Source of the DNA: Pasteurella sp049670895
Lineage (GTDB): Bacteria; Pseudomonadota; Gammaproteobacteria; Enterobacterales; Pasteurellaceae
Assembly (NCBI RefSeq): GCF_049670895.1
Contig: NZ_CP187170.1
Direction: 5' to 3' (one strand)
DNA: 64,000 bases
Under the pieces are notes generated by a model. It was not told the origin of the DNA, ran no database searches, and saw nothing but the letters and a program-made list of their open reading frames with translations. Both the position numbers and the translations under genes were made by a program. This document shows positions 35,443 through 49,135 of this stretch, in pieces (position 1 is the first letter of the stretch; every line of letters begins with the position of its first letter).

Positions 35443-36906
35443 TTACCCCATGCGATAGTTTGGTGCTTCTTTAGTAATGGTGACATCATGCACATGGCTT
35501 TCTTGGATGCCTGCACCACTGATGCGGACAAATTGGGCTTTAGTGCGGAGATCTTCAATGGTGGCACAGCCCGTTAAGCCCATACAAGAACGCAATCCGC
35601 CCATTTGTTGGTGGATAATTTCTTTAAGGAAACCTTTGTATGGAATACGTCCTTCAATGCCTTCTGGTACAAGTTTATCTGCAGCATTGTCAGATTGGAA
35701 ATAGCGGTCACTTGAACCTTTGCTCATTGCCCCAAGTGATCCCATTCCACGATAAGATTTGAAGGCTCTGCCTTGATAAAGCTCGATTTCACCTGGTGCC
35801 TCTTCGGTGCCAGCGAACATTGAACCCACCATGACACAGCTAGCCCCTGCGGCAATGGCTTTGGCGATGTCGCCAGAATAGCGAATACCACCGTCTGCAA
35901 TGACAGGAATGCCACGATCTTTTAAAGCTTCTGCGGCATCAGCAATTGCCGTGATTTGAGGCACACCCACACCGGTTACGATACGTGTGGTACAAATTGA
36001 ACCAGGGCCAATCCCCACTTTCACCGCACTGGCACCTGCATCCGCTAAAGCAATGGCACCTTCTGCGGTGGCAATATTCCCTGCGATAATTGGTAAATCA
36101 GGGTATTTTGCACGTGTTTCACGTACACGTTGTAACACCCCTTCAGAATGCCCGTGGGAAGAGTCGATTAACAAAATATCCACCCCTGCTTTCACCAGTG
36201 CTTCAATACGTTCTTCATTACCAGGACCAGCACCAACAGCCGCACCCACACGTAAACGACCAAATTCATCTTTACAGGCGTTCGGTTTGCTTTCTGCTTT
36301 TTGATAATCTTTTAAGGTGATCATACCTTTGAGTTTAAAGCTGTCGTCAACCACAAGTACTTTTTCAACGCGGTTTTCGTGCATTAAATGGAAAATTTCT
36401 TCACGTTTGGCATTTTCTTTTACCGTGACCAAGCGAGATTTTGGTGTCATAAAATCGGCAACCGTTTTGTTTAAATCGGTAACAAAGCGTGTATCACGAC
36501 CTGTAATAATACCGACTAACTCACCGCTTGCATCCACAACAGGGAAGCCTGCGAAGCCATTTTTCTTCACCATTTCTGCCAGTTCAGCCAACGTGAGTGA
36601 AGGCGAAACGGTAACAGGTTCAGAGACAATACCACTTTCGAATTTTTTCACTTTACGTACACGGTCCGCCTGACGCTCAATGGACATATTTTTATGGATA
36701 AAACCAATGCCACCTTCTTGAGCAAGAGAAATCGCAAGCTTTGTTTCAGTGACAGTATCCATTGCAGCGGATAACATTGGGATATTGAGGCGGATATTTT
36801 TTGTGACTTGAGTGGAAAGGTCTGCGGTATTGGGAAGCACAGTAGAATGTGCTGGGACAAGCAAAACATCATCGAAGGTTAATGCTTCTTTTATTACTCG
36901 TAACAT
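35443..36906 (-). CDS. guaB: IMP dehydrogenase
   Basis: A 487-residue enzyme: TIM barrel with FDDVLLVPAHS at the start, the inserted tandem CBS domains (VTVSPSLTLAELAEMV and FMTPKSRLVTV, about residues 90-205), the catalytic loop GPGSICTTRIVTGVG with its cysteine, and the flap segment GSLGAM. It oxidises IMP to XMP, the first committed step to GMP, and guaA performs the next step. Length and order match the bacterial family. It is divergent from birA. Confidence 0.98.
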   Translation of the reverse strand: MLRVIKEALTFDDVLLVPAHSTVLPNTADLSTQVTKNIRLNIPMLSAAMDTVTETKLAISLAQEGGIGFIHKNMSIERQADRVRKVKKFESGIVSEPVTVSPSLTLAELAEMVKKNGFAGFPVVDASGELVGIITGRDTRFVTDLNKTVADFMTPKSRLVTVKENAKREEIFHLMHENRVEKVLVVDDSFKLKGMITLKDYQKAESKPNACKDEFGRLRVGAAVGAGPGNEERIEALVKAGVDILLIDSSHGHSEGVLQRVRETRAKYPDLPIIAGNIATAEGAIALADAGASAVKVGIGPGSICTTRIVTGVGVPQITAIADAAEALKDRGIPVIADGGIRYSGDIAKAIAAGASCVMVGSMFAGTEEAPGEIELYQGRAFKSYRGMGSLGAMSKGSSDRYFQSDNAADKLVPEGIEGRIPYKGFLKEIIHQQMGGLRSCMGLTGCATIEDLRTKAQFVRISGAGIQESHVHDVTITKEAPNYRMG

Positions 36907-37074
36907 TGCAATATTCTCTCTTAGGTTGATATGAAAAATAAAATGGATAAAAAATATTGCGGTCGCATTATACAGACTTCACGAGGGTTTGAAAACGGAT
37001 TTTTTAATCGATTTTGCGTAAAATATTGGCTTATGCTAAAAAAGCACTTTCGCTTAGACAAAAGAAGGATTTTT

Positions 37075-38010
37075 ATGACTTATCTACTTTCCTTATTGGC
37101 CACGCACCAAACCCTTTCGCTTGAAGAATTAGCACTGCTTTCTTCATGCAGTGAAGAGCAAGTGCTAACTCAAATTGAAGAATTGATTGAACAGGGGATT
37201 CACATAGAACAAAGTGCGGTGGGTTTTCAGCTTATTCCGCAATTAGCCCGCTTAAACGAATCATACTTAACTCAAGCTCTTGCTCCTTATTCTGTACATA
37301 TTAAGCCAATTATTGACTCTACCAATCAATACTTATTGGATAATCTGGCTTATTTGGGAAAAGGCACCCTTTGTTTAGCCGAATATCAAACAGCGGGGCG
37401 AGGTCGACGTGGTAGACAATGGCTTTCGCCTTTTGCAGGGCAGGTTATTATGAGCCTGTATTGGACATTTTCGCATGATGTTAATTTAGAAGGCGTTAGT
37501 TTAGTTGTCGGCATGGCGATTGCTGAAACACTAAAAGAATTTGGTGCATCGGGAATCGGATTAAAATGGCCGAATGATGTGTTATTACAGGGGCGTAAGT
37601 TGGCGGGGATTTTGCTAGAGATCGGTCATCGACAAGATCGTCAACATCATTTAGTCATTGGTTTAGGGATTAATCTTTCATTACCTAAACAAAAAAATAA
37701 AATTGATCAGCCTTGGGCAGAGCTAACGGAAGTCTTACCAAAGATTGATCGCAATAGGTTGATTGTTGCCTTAACGAAACATCTTATTTTTCGGTTAACG
37801 CGTTTTGAACAGGTGGGAATTGATGAAGAATTTCGTCAAGATTGGTTAAATGTCGATGCCTATTTGGGCGAAGAAGTGAAAGTGTTGACAGAAAGTTATC
37901 AAATTACAGGCATCGAGCAAGGGATTGATGAGCGTGGTTACCTTCAATTAATGACGCAAGAAGGTAAACAATATTTCAATGGGGGTGAAGTGTCGCTCAG
38001 AAAAGCCTGA
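37075..38010 (+). CDS. birA: Biotin-protein ligase / biotin operon repressor
   Basis: A 311-residue protein. The N-terminal winged-helix region (LLSLLATHQTLSLEELALLS) gives DNA binding. The catalytic domain has the biotinyl-AMP motif AGRGRRGRQWLSP, KWPNDVLLQGRKLAGIL and GLGINL. It attaches biotin to acetyl-CoA carboxylase and represses biotin synthesis. I chose the ATG at 37075, with an AAGAAGGA site a few bases upstream; an open frame from 36931 adds 48 unlike residues. An uptake signal lies inside the gene (QSAVGF). Confidence 0.93.
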   Translation: MTYLLSLLATHQTLSLEELALLSSCSEEQVLTQIEELIEQGIHIEQSAVGFQLIPQLARLNESYLTQALAPYSVHIKPIIDSTNQYLLDNLAYLGKGTLCLAEYQTAGRGRRGRQWLSPFAGQVIMSLYWTFSHDVNLEGVSLVVGMAIAETLKEFGASGIGLKWPNDVLLQGRKLAGILLEIGHRQDRQHHLVIGLGINLSLPKQKNKIDQPWAELTEVLPKIDRNRLIVALTKHLIFRLTRFEQVGIDEEFRQDWLNVDAYLGEEVKVLTESYQITGIEQGIDERGYLQLMTQEGKQYFNGGEVSLRKA

Positions 38011-38021
38011 TGATGTAGATG

Positions 38022-38064
38022 TCAAAAGTGCGGTATTTTTTTTAAAACTTTTGACCGCACTTTT
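38022..38064. terminator. Bidirectional terminator from inverted uptake signals
   Basis: AAAAGTGCGGT at 38024-38034 pairs with ACCGCACTTTT at 38054-38064. It lies between the converging birA and the DUF5718-like gene. Confidence 0.85.
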
Positions 38065-38077
38065 GGATGTTGGCTTG

Positions 38078-38914
38078 TTATATCACTTTCTGGACTAAAG
38101 CTGAAATATCCGAAGGAAATTGTTCTTTTTTCGCCATTTCTGCGATGTCTTGTGGTGCATATTTTTTCGCATTATATACCACAACAATGCTTGTATCGCC
38201 CACTTGTAAGAAATGATGCTCACCAAATTTTGTATAACGCGTTGCACCAATACTAATAATTGCCTGTTTTGGATAGTGGGCTTTTTCAATTAAGGAAGGA
38301 ATATCATTCATCGGTCCTTGATCTGGCTGGGTATTCATTTTATGAATAATCCAATTCAAGAGTTTATGGTGGAAATAACTGTACCCTAATGCAGGGCTAT
38401 TAATGCCATATTCATTAAATACCTCGCCACGCTTATGGAAACAGGCAATGTTAAATTGATCAATTTCCGAACCTAGTTCAAAGGAAGTTAAAGGCAACAG
38501 GGTTGTCGAAATGCCCTTGGAATGTTCTCCCCAGTTTTTCTTCTCACTGATTTTCTTCGCATTAGGACGACGAATAGAACAGTCATTGTAAGCTGCAAAA
38601 TAACGAGGTGTTAGTGTTGATACTTTTTTATCCACATATTCAATATCACAAATTAACGCAATCTCTGGTTCAATTTGCAAATTATCTGCCCCTTGTCCAG
38701 GAAAACAAATTAAATGATGAGTAAGTGGGAAGGTAGAGAGGAATTGCTGTTCCGCTGACAGCTCATGACTGGGAATATAAAAAGGAAAAATCGCTTTAGG
38801 CTGAATATCCTCTTCTGTTTTGACCGTAATAAAATCAGCCGCTTCACCCGCTTGTTCTAAATGGCCTGCAAAGTTACCGGCAACGCCAAGACCGATCATA
38901 TTTCGAAAGTTCAT
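38078..38914 (-). CDS. Conserved protein, DUF5718-like (fumarylacetoacetase-like fold suspected)
   Basis: A 278-residue soluble protein. Features seen: MNFRNMIGLGVAGNFAGHLEQAGEA at the start, the segment EPEIALICDIEY, and FAAYNDCSIRRPNAKKISEKKNWG. The second and third resemble the metal and substrate region of fumarylacetoacetate hydrolase-like folds. I associate it with DUF5718 from memory; function unknown. The ATG at 38914 is preceded by AAAGGAGAG, which favours it over the longer frame to 38977. It stands just upstream of the rRNA operon in the opposite direction. Confidence 0.72.
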   Translation of the reverse strand: MNFRNMIGLGVAGNFAGHLEQAGEAADFITVKTEEDIQPKAIFPFYIPSHELSAEQQFLSTFPLTHHLICFPGQGADNLQIEPEIALICDIEYVDKKVSTLTPRYFAAYNDCSIRRPNAKKISEKKNWGEHSKGISTTLLPLTSFELGSEIDQFNIACFHKRGEVFNEYGINSPALGYSYFHHKLLNWIIHKMNTQPDQGPMNDIPSLIEKAHYPKQAIISIGATRYTKFGEHHFLQVGDTSIVVVYNAKKYAPQDIAEMAKKEQFPSDISALVQKVI

Positions 38915-39037
38915 TTTGCTCTCCTTTAATATAGTATCAATTTTACTTACTGTAGTATTAAACTCGAGCCAAAACAACCATTTTTGCTCGCTTTGTAATC
39001 ACTTGATAAAAAATCAAAAAAAAATTTCAAAAAGGGG

Positions 39038-39065
39038 TTGCAAAGGGTTTTAAATTCCCTATAAT
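39038..39065 (+). promoter_or_regulatory. rRNA operon promoter
   Basis: A -35 TTGCAA (39038-39043) and a perfect -10 TATAAT (39060-39065) are separated by 16 bases, with a GC-rich discriminator CGCCCC directly after. This is the classic form of a stringently controlled rRNA promoter. An A-rich stretch upstream (39010-39035) could act as an UP element. Confidence 0.88.
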
Positions 39066-39076
39066 ACGCCCCACAC

Positions 39077-39120
39077 AACGACGCGACGTTGTAAACGAAT
39101 GAGATACACATCGCGTCGTT
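39077..39120 (+). other. Leader stem-loop of the rRNA transcript
   Basis: A perfect 10-bp inverted repeat AACGACGCGA (39077-39086) / TCGCGTCGTT (39111-39120) just after the promoter, followed by a T-rich run. It may be part of the processing leader or an early attenuator-like structure. Confidence 0.55.
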
Positions 39121-39126
39121 ATTTTT

Positions 39127-39140
39127 TGTTCTTTAACAAT
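39127..39140 (+). promoter_or_regulatory. boxA antitermination element, rRNA leader
   Basis: TGTTCTTTAACAAT closely matches the boxA consensus TGCTCTTTAACA that recruits NusB/NusE for rRNA antitermination. A similar element precedes the 23S gene at 41217. Confidence 0.8.
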
Positions 39141-39294
39141 CTAACAGACAATCTGTGTGGGCACTTGTTGATTGATTTCATTTAGAAAAGATTTTTAAAA
39201 TTGAAGTCTTAATAGGTGCTTAAACTGAAAATTCATTATACTTATGAAGTAAATGTAAACTTTAGCTAAGCAGTTTATTGAGCGATTGAACTTG

Positions 39295-40835
<1,541 letters not shown>

Positions 40836-40918
40836 ACCGAAAATGGAACGACTGCAAGTGTTCACACAGATTGTTTAGTTAGATTGTATGAATTGAGAGA
40901 ACAAAGAAAGCATCCTAC

Positions 40919-40995
<77 letters not shown>

Positions 40996-41029
40996 CTCAT
41001 ATGAGTGAGGACGTAGGAGCGATGATGCT

Positions 41030-41105
41030 GGGGATATAGCTCAGCTGGGAGAGCGCCTGCCTTGCACGCAGGAGGTCAGCGGTTCGATCCCGCTTATCTC
41101 CACCA
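41030..41105 (+). tRNA. tRNA-Ala (TGC anticodon)
   Basis: A 76-base cloverleaf starting GGGGATATAGCTCAGC, with anticodon loop TTGCACG (TGC), T loop GGTTCGATCCC and encoded CCA. Second spacer tRNA of the operon. Confidence 0.97.
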
Positions 41106-41108
41106 AAC

Positions 41109-41178
41109 ATCATTGCTAAGTATTTTTCGTTGACTGAATAAAAGTTGATGGATAAGGAAAAGAGTACTTAGCAATGAT
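41109..41178 (+). other. Spacer stem-loop between tRNA-Ala and 23S
   Basis: A perfect 14-bp inverted repeat ATCATTGCTAAGTA (41109-41122) / TACTTAGCAATGAT (41165-41178). It probably belongs to the RNase III processing structure in the 16S-23S spacer. A second short hairpin (AAAATGGC / GCCATTTT) follows near 41185-41205. Confidence 0.6.
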
Positions 41179-41216
41179 GAGCGAAAAATGGCGAAGCCAT
41201 TTTGACTTGTCTTTAT

Positions 41217-41230
41217 TGTTCTTTAAAAAA
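41217..41230 (+). promoter_or_regulatory. boxA-like element before 23S
   Basis: TGTTCTTTAAAAAA repeats the first ten bases of the leader boxA, in the usual position within the 16S-23S spacer. Confidence 0.65.
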
Positions 41231-41377
41231 TTGGAAACAAGCTGAAAAACTGAAGAGATTTTCGAAAGAAAGTCTGAGTAGGAAAAATCTTGCATGAAAA
41301 AAGGCATGCAAGTGTTTAGTGTCTAAACAGCAACATCAGGTAAGTATACGTTTGTATAAGAATACTTGAGGTTGTAT

Positions 41378-44272
<2,895 letters not shown>

Positions 44273-44468
44273 ACAACGCTCAAGTATTTTTGGGTGTTGA
44301 TGCTAAATGAAGTGATATGAAGACGAGAAGCGGAGACGCGGAAAGGAAATCGAGTAGAAGAGCTCTGATAGACAGCTTGTTTCTGATTAAAGTGCGAGAG
44401 TGAAGAAAGTACAAAAGCACAAAATAAAGAACAGAAGAGAAAGGACAAGAGGGAACATCAAAGGAATA

Positions 44469-44585
44469 TCTTGGCGGCGATAGTGCAGTGGACCCACCTA
44501 AATCCATGCCGAACTTAGAAGTGAAACGCTGTTACGCCGATGGTAGTGTGGGGTTTCCCCATGTGAGAGTAGGTCACCGCCAGGT
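44469..44585 (+). rRNA. rrf: 5S ribosomal RNA
   Basis: The terminal stem CTTGGCGGCG pairs with CACCGCCAGG. Core CCATGCCGAACTTAGAAGTG and GATGGTAGTGTGGGG match 5S rRNA. Ends approximate. It is the last gene of the operon. Confidence 0.95.
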
Positions 44586-44599
44586 CTGAATGAAGAGAA

Positions 44600-44630
44600 A
44601 CCTCAAGTAGCGATACTTGGGGTTTTTTGT
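44600..44630 (+). terminator. Terminator of the rRNA operon
   Basis: CCTCAAGTA (44601-44609) pairs with TACTTGGGG (44614-44622) around a GCGA loop, followed by six T. Located about 15 bases after 5S. Confidence 0.9.
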
Positions 44631-44639
44631 TTTGGGGAA

Positions 44640-45120
44640 AATAAACAGGAAAAAAGAAGGAAAAAAGAAGGAAAAAAGAAGTAAAAAAAAAGTAAATAAA
44701 AAATCATGCAGAAGCAGAAATAGAAACTGTATCAAAAACAAGGAAACATCAGGAAAAGAAAGCAAGCCAAAGAGAAATAAAGAGAAATAAAGAGAAACAA
44801 AAAAGGAATAAAAATACCCAACAGTTACCCCTATATTCCCCATATCCAACCCATACCGCCCCACACTCAGTTGAATAAAACTTTCTTAAAATCACCCGCA
44901 CTTTTACACCCCCCCAAAAAAATGAAGGATTTTATCTCCCACTTTTTTATTTGAATCTTTGAGACTCATTATTTTGTTGAGCTCAGTATTAAGTTAGCAC
45001 GTTACTTTTCAAGCGAGTTGATATATAGCACTATTGAGCTGTGTGTTTATTATTTAGTGTAATGTAGGAATGTAGAAAAGTGGATTTGAAGCCTCATAGT
45101 ACAAGGTTTTAGACCATATT
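44640..45120. repeat. Purine-rich tandem repeats and gene-free sequence after the rRNA operon
   Basis: About 480 bases without a credible gene. The first half is strongly purine-rich on the plus strand. It has an 11-base unit like GAAGGAAAAAA repeated about three times (44655-44690) and a 10-base unit AAAGAGAAAT repeated about three times (44768-44800). A seven-C run occurs near 44909. The rest (44940-45120) shows nothing recognisable. Confidence 0.6.
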
Positions 45121-45557
45121 TTGAAAATGAATAAAAAACCTTGTCCTTACTGCCAACATTCTATTATTCATCAACATGGGTTGAAAAATACAGGCAGCGT
45201 TATAAATGTATTTATTACAATAAAAGATTCCCCTTCCCAAATAAATGGAGTCCTAACGATATTGAGTTTGATTCTTCTGAAGGAAAAACTATATAAACTA
45301 TCAAAATTATTGAAATGAATACTCTGATAAATGTCATAAAAAGTCATTTTTATGATAAACATAAAGGTTTAAGGAGGGATTTTGTGAGTTTGAAATATGA
45401 TGAAAAATATTTATTTGCTTTTGAAAAACATCCTGAATTTAATATAGAAAAAACGACAAATAGGCTTGAGGGTTTATTTAGTGAATTTAAAAGGAAGTTA
45501 ATAAATCATCATGGTTTAAGTAAAAAGCGTAAAATAATGTTTATAAAGGATTCTTAA
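45121..45557 (+). pseudogene. Decayed transposase remnant (zinc-finger DDE type)
   Basis: Two frames carry matching pieces of one transposase. The N-terminal piece has a zinc-finger start (KPCPYCQHSIIHQHGLKNTG); shifting frame near 45195 continues as RQRYKCIYYNKRF, the second half of the finger. The C-terminal piece (45315-45557) has TTNRLEGLFSEFKRKL followed by HHGLSKKRK, typical of the end of such transposases. The central DDE catalytic part is deleted. No inverted repeats were found at the edges. I could not fix the IS family. Confidence 0.65.
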
Positions 45558-45633
45558 ATAAGAAAGTTGCTAATAATCTAGAAAATATTATGAGCAACTT
45601 TTTGTCATTACACCATAAAATAACTCAGAAACT

Positions 45634-46044
45634 TTAGTCAAAAATATGAATATCACCAGCACATTCTATTCGGGCAATGCTTTTTTTATTTTTAAACACT
45701 TCCACCCCATTGCCTTGGTAGTTTTTAGGATTGCTTGAAAAGACTCGATACGTATAATTGCCACTTTTTAAGTCATAAAAACGCTTACTTTCTACACCGT
45801 TTACGACTTCAGAGACTCGCCTTACATCTTCAATATGATTTTCTAGAGTAAGCTCTGGTTTGTTAAGATCCGCACCGAATCGATATGTATACACTTCACG
45901 ATATTTACTTAATTCGATCAGCTTGCCATTATTCGCAGTGCAATAAAAAACAGGCTCTTCTTGCTCATGTGATTCTTCAATCATGCCATTGTTTGCGGAA
46001 AGGGAGAGGGGGAGAAACAACACAAGTGAGAGATACTTTTTCAT
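45634..46044 (-). CDS. Small secreted protein of unknown function
   Basis: A 136-residue protein with a signal peptide (MKKYLSLVLFLPLSLSA, cleaved after about residue 17), an acidic N-terminal stretch (EESHEQEEP) and two cysteines (FYCTA near 35 and IECAG near 129) that could form a disulfide in the periplasm. No family recognised. It is transcribed alone between a transposase remnant and ubiF, on the same strand as ubiF but beyond its terminator. Confidence 0.65.
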   Translation of the reverse strand: MKKYLSLVLFLPLSLSANNGMIEESHEQEEPVFYCTANNGKLIELSKYREVYTYRFGADLNKPELTLENHIEDVRRVSEVVNGVESKRFYDLKSGNYTYRVFSSNPKNYQGNGVEVFKNKKSIARIECAGDIHIFD

Positions 46045-46141
46045 AGTTTAGCTCCTGGCTTTGGAATCATTAATAAAGAGTATATAGCCTTTATGCTGAA
46101 CATCAAGTTGTTTGTTTATTGTACAGTAGATTGACAGAAAA

Positions 46142-46163
46142 AGAGAGAACGTGCGTTCTCTCT
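46142..46163 (-). terminator. Terminator after ubiF
   Basis: AGAGAGAACG (46142-46151) pairs with CGTTCTCTCT (46154-46163). On the minus strand a TTTTT-containing tail follows. An uptake signal stands at 46166-46174 between the hairpin and ubiF. Confidence 0.75.
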
Positions 46164-46197
46164 AAAAGTGCGGTGTTTTTTCGAAAAGTTTTATTAC

Positions 46198-47373
46198 TTA
46201 CAACCCTAATGCATATTTAAGTGCTTGTTTTTTGATGGGGGTCGCTTTATTTATGGTGAATAATGCTAAATTACGTACGATTTTTAATGGCAGAATGTCT
46301 TCTTTAAAGGCTTTATAAAACAAGTCCATGCCTGACTGCATCAGTAAATTATCGGGTTTTCTTTTCCGCTCATAACGGGACAGTACGTGATCGCTTGCTA
46401 GGTTTTCCCCTGCTTTTATTGCACGTTCCATTTCTTGCAACACTATTTTTACGTCTTTAAAACCAAGATTTACCCCTTGCCCTGCCAGTGGATTAATGGT
46501 GTGTGCCGCATCACCCACTAAAACAATGCCTTGTTTAAAATAGGTTTGGGCGTGGCGTCGGGTGAGTGGAAAGCTATTCGCCGTTTGCACCTTGACTTTA
46601 CCTAATTTTGCAGGGAAAGCCTGTTCAATTTCTAAGGCGAGTTGTTCTTTGGAAAGGTGTTTCAATTGTGAAATACGCTGTGGTGAATCATACCAAACTA
46701 GGCAGGCTTGTTTGCCTAATAAAGGCAAAAATGCTCTTGGCCCTGAAGGATAGAATTGTTGCCATGTGGTCTCTTGTTGCTCAATTTCGGTATCGACAGT
46801 AATGAGCAGACAGCTTTGGCGGTATTGCCACCCTGTGATGCCAATCCCCGCAATTTGGCGTAATTGTGAATTGGCACCATCGGCTGCGATGATCAATGGA
46901 GCTTCATAGATATCGCCATTTTCTAGGAAAATCTGCCAATTTTCACCGCACTTTTTAACTTGCTGAATTTTTGAACCGACAGTGGTTTGAATGTTTTCTA
47001 TGTGTGAAATGGCTTGCCATAGTCCGAGTTGGATCAGATTATTTTCAATCATAAACCCTAATTCAGGGAGATTAAGTTCTTGACTATGAAAATGTGTAGA
47101 AAAGCCATCTATTTCCCAGGTTTCGAGTGCACGGTATGGGCAAATTCGGGTCTTTTCAATATACTGCCACGCATTTAGTTTTTTGAGTAAATTGACAGAC
47201 GCCACGCTGATTGCGGAAATTCGCAGATCATAAGGGGAATCAGGAATAAATTGAGGAAGCGGGGCATGTTCAATGAGCTGGATCTTTTGACCTAACTGAC
47301 CCAAACCCAGTGCACAAGCTGCACCGACCATGCCGCCTCCAACTACAATAATGTCTTTTTGTATGACTGCCAT
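46198..47373 (-). CDS. ubiF: Ubiquinone biosynthesis hydroxylase UbiF (FAD monooxygenase)
   Basis: A 391-residue flavoprotein: the N-terminal dinucleotide fold IIVVGGGMVGAACALGL, the DG-type segment IIAADGANSQLR, and the second FAD motif LVGDAAHTINPLAGQGVNLG. Whole-length resemblance to E. coli UbiF, down to the terminal KKQALKYALGL, favours UbiF over UbiH or VisC. It hydroxylates the demethoxy-ubiquinol ring. The start at 47373 has AAGGAAA upstream; an upstream in-frame ATG at 47403 would add ten residues. Confidence 0.88.
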   Translation of the reverse strand: MAVIQKDIIVVGGGMVGAACALGLGQLGQKIQLIEHAPLPQFIPDSPYDLRISAISVASVNLLKKLNAWQYIEKTRICPYRALETWEIDGFSTHFHSQELNLPELGFMIENNLIQLGLWQAISHIENIQTTVGSKIQQVKKCGENWQIFLENGDIYEAPLIIAADGANSQLRQIAGIGITGWQYRQSCLLITVDTEIEQQETTWQQFYPSGPRAFLPLLGKQACLVWYDSPQRISQLKHLSKEQLALEIEQAFPAKLGKVKVQTANSFPLTRRHAQTYFKQGIVLVGDAAHTINPLAGQGVNLGFKDVKIVLQEMERAIKAGENLASDHVLSRYERKRKPDNLLMQSGMDLFYKAFKEDILPLKIVRNLALFTINKATPIKKQALKYALGL

Positions 47374-47518
47374 GAGGGTTTCCTTTTGTGTTTTGTGGTT
47401 CATTTTACTGCGAATGGGGAAAATTAAAAAGAAATCTCTTTTTTAACTAGCCAGCATTAACACAAGACTGTAAAATAGCCAGTCGAATTTTTTATAGGTT
47501 AACTGAATTTTAAACAAT

Positions 47519-48943
47519 ATGACGCAAAAATTACATATTAAAACCTGGGGCTGCCAGATGAATGAATATGATTCATCAAAAATGGCAGATTTGTTGAATA
47601 GCACGCATGGGTTGGAATTAACTGAAATTCCTGAAGAAGCTGACGTGTTATTGCTAAATACGTGTTCAATTCGTGAGAAAGCACAAGAAAAAGTCTTCCA
47701 TCAATTAGGACGTTGGAAAGAATTAAAGAAACAAAAACCGGGATTAGTGATTGGGGTTGGCGGTTGTGTTGCTTCACAGGAAGGGGAGCATATTCGTACA
47801 CGTGCACCTTATGTTGATATTATTTTCGGACCACAGACTTTACATCGTTTGCCTGAAATGATTAATCAAATTCGTGGTGGTAAAAGTTCGGTTGTGGATA
47901 TTAGCTTCCCAGAAATTGAGAAGTTTGATCGCTTACCTGAACCTCGTGCAGAAGGACCAACCGCATTTGTTTCGATTATGGAAGGTTGTAATAAGTACTG
48001 TTCTTTCTGTGTGGTGCCTTATACTCGAGGAGAGGAAGTGAGCCGCCCTGTTGATGATATCTTATTTGAAATTGCACAATTGGCGGAGCAAGGCGTGCGT
48101 GAAGTCAATTTACTTGGGCAAAACGTGAATGCTTACCGTGGTGCAACCTATGACGGAGGCATTTGTACCTTTGCGGAATTATTACGTTTAGTCGCGGCTA
48201 TTGATGGTATCGATCGTTTACGCTTTACCACAAGCCACCCTATTGAATTTACGGAAGACATTATTGATGTTTATCGTGATACGCCAGAATTGGTTAGCTT
48301 TTTGCATTTGCCAGTGCAATCAGGTTCCGATCGTGTATTGTCAATGATGAAGCGTAATCATACCGCACTAGAGTATAAGTCGATTATTCGCAAATTAAGA
48401 GCTGTACGCCCTAATATTCAAATCAGTTCCGACTTTATTGTGGGTTTCCCTGGGGAAAGTGCGGAAGATTTTGAACAAACGATGAATTTGATTGCTCAAG
48501 TGAATTTTGATATGAGCTTCAGCTTTATTTACTCGGCACGTCCAGGCACACCTGCGGCTGATATGCCAGATGATGTGACGGAAGACGAGAAAAAACAACG
48601 CTTATATGTGTTACAGCAACGTATCAATAACCAAGCGGCACAGTTTAGCCGTGCGATGTTAGGTACGGAGCAACGTGTGTTGGTAGAAGGACCATCGAAA
48701 AAAGATTTAATGGAATTAACGGGACGTACAGAAACAAACCGTATCGTTAACTTTGTGGGAACACCTGATATGATTGGTAAATTTGTAGACATTAAAATTA
48801 CTGATGTCTTTACCAATTCATTACGCGGTGATGTGGTTCGCACTGAAGACCAAATGGGATTACGTGTTGTGCAATCCCCACAAGCAGTTATTAACCGTAC
48901 TCGCAAAGAAGATGAACTGGGTGTAGGGCGTTACCACGCCTAG
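47519..48943 (+). CDS. miaB: tRNA-2-methylthio-N6-dimethylallyladenosine synthase
   Basis: A 474-residue radical SAM methylthiotransferase. The N-terminal domain has three cluster cysteines (TWGCQMNEYDS, LLNTCSIREKA, VGGCVASQEG). The radical SAM motif is CNKYCSFC near residue 157, and a C-terminal TRAM domain follows. It adds the methylthio group to A37 of tRNAs that read UNN codons. Single gene divergent from ubiF, with a good terminator behind it. Confidence 0.97.
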   Translation: MTQKLHIKTWGCQMNEYDSSKMADLLNSTHGLELTEIPEEADVLLLNTCSIREKAQEKVFHQLGRWKELKKQKPGLVIGVGGCVASQEGEHIRTRAPYVDIIFGPQTLHRLPEMINQIRGGKSSVVDISFPEIEKFDRLPEPRAEGPTAFVSIMEGCNKYCSFCVVPYTRGEEVSRPVDDILFEIAQLAEQGVREVNLLGQNVNAYRGATYDGGICTFAELLRLVAAIDGIDRLRFTTSHPIEFTEDIIDVYRDTPELVSFLHLPVQSGSDRVLSMMKRNHTALEYKSIIRKLRAVRPNIQISSDFIVGFPGESAEDFEQTMNLIAQVNFDMSFSFIYSARPGTPAADMPDDVTEDEKKQRLYVLQQRINNQAAQFSRAMLGTEQRVLVEGPSKKDLMELTGRTETNRIVNFVGTPDMIGKFVDIKITDVFTNSLRGDVVRTEDQMGLRVVQSPQAVINRTRKEDELGVGRYHA

Positions 48944-48966
48944 TTTTATCTGCTTTTGTGAGAATC

Positions 48967-49005
48967 ACCGCTCAAGAATCATTGGATTTTTGAGCGGTTT
49001 TTTTA
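48967..49005 (+). terminator. Terminator after miaB
   Basis: ACCGCTCAA (48967-48975) pairs with TTGAGCGGT (48990-48998), followed by a run of T. A minus-strand uptake signal follows at 49034-49042. Confidence 0.88.
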
Positions 49006-49135
49006 TTTTTATGATAAAACTTTTTACAAATTGACCGCACTTTTTTTAAATTATTAGCTGTGAGAGAATGTATTTAGTGGTAAAGTATATGCTATATTTT
49101 TTTATGCTATTACTTTTTATCTAGGGGAAAATGAA

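Noticed and set aside
44574..44864. 96-codon minus-strand frame with an extremely Phe/Leu-rich product
   Set aside because: It is the antisense of the purine-rich repeat tract. Low-complexity Phe/Leu/Ser content follows from the repeats and there is no ribosome site.
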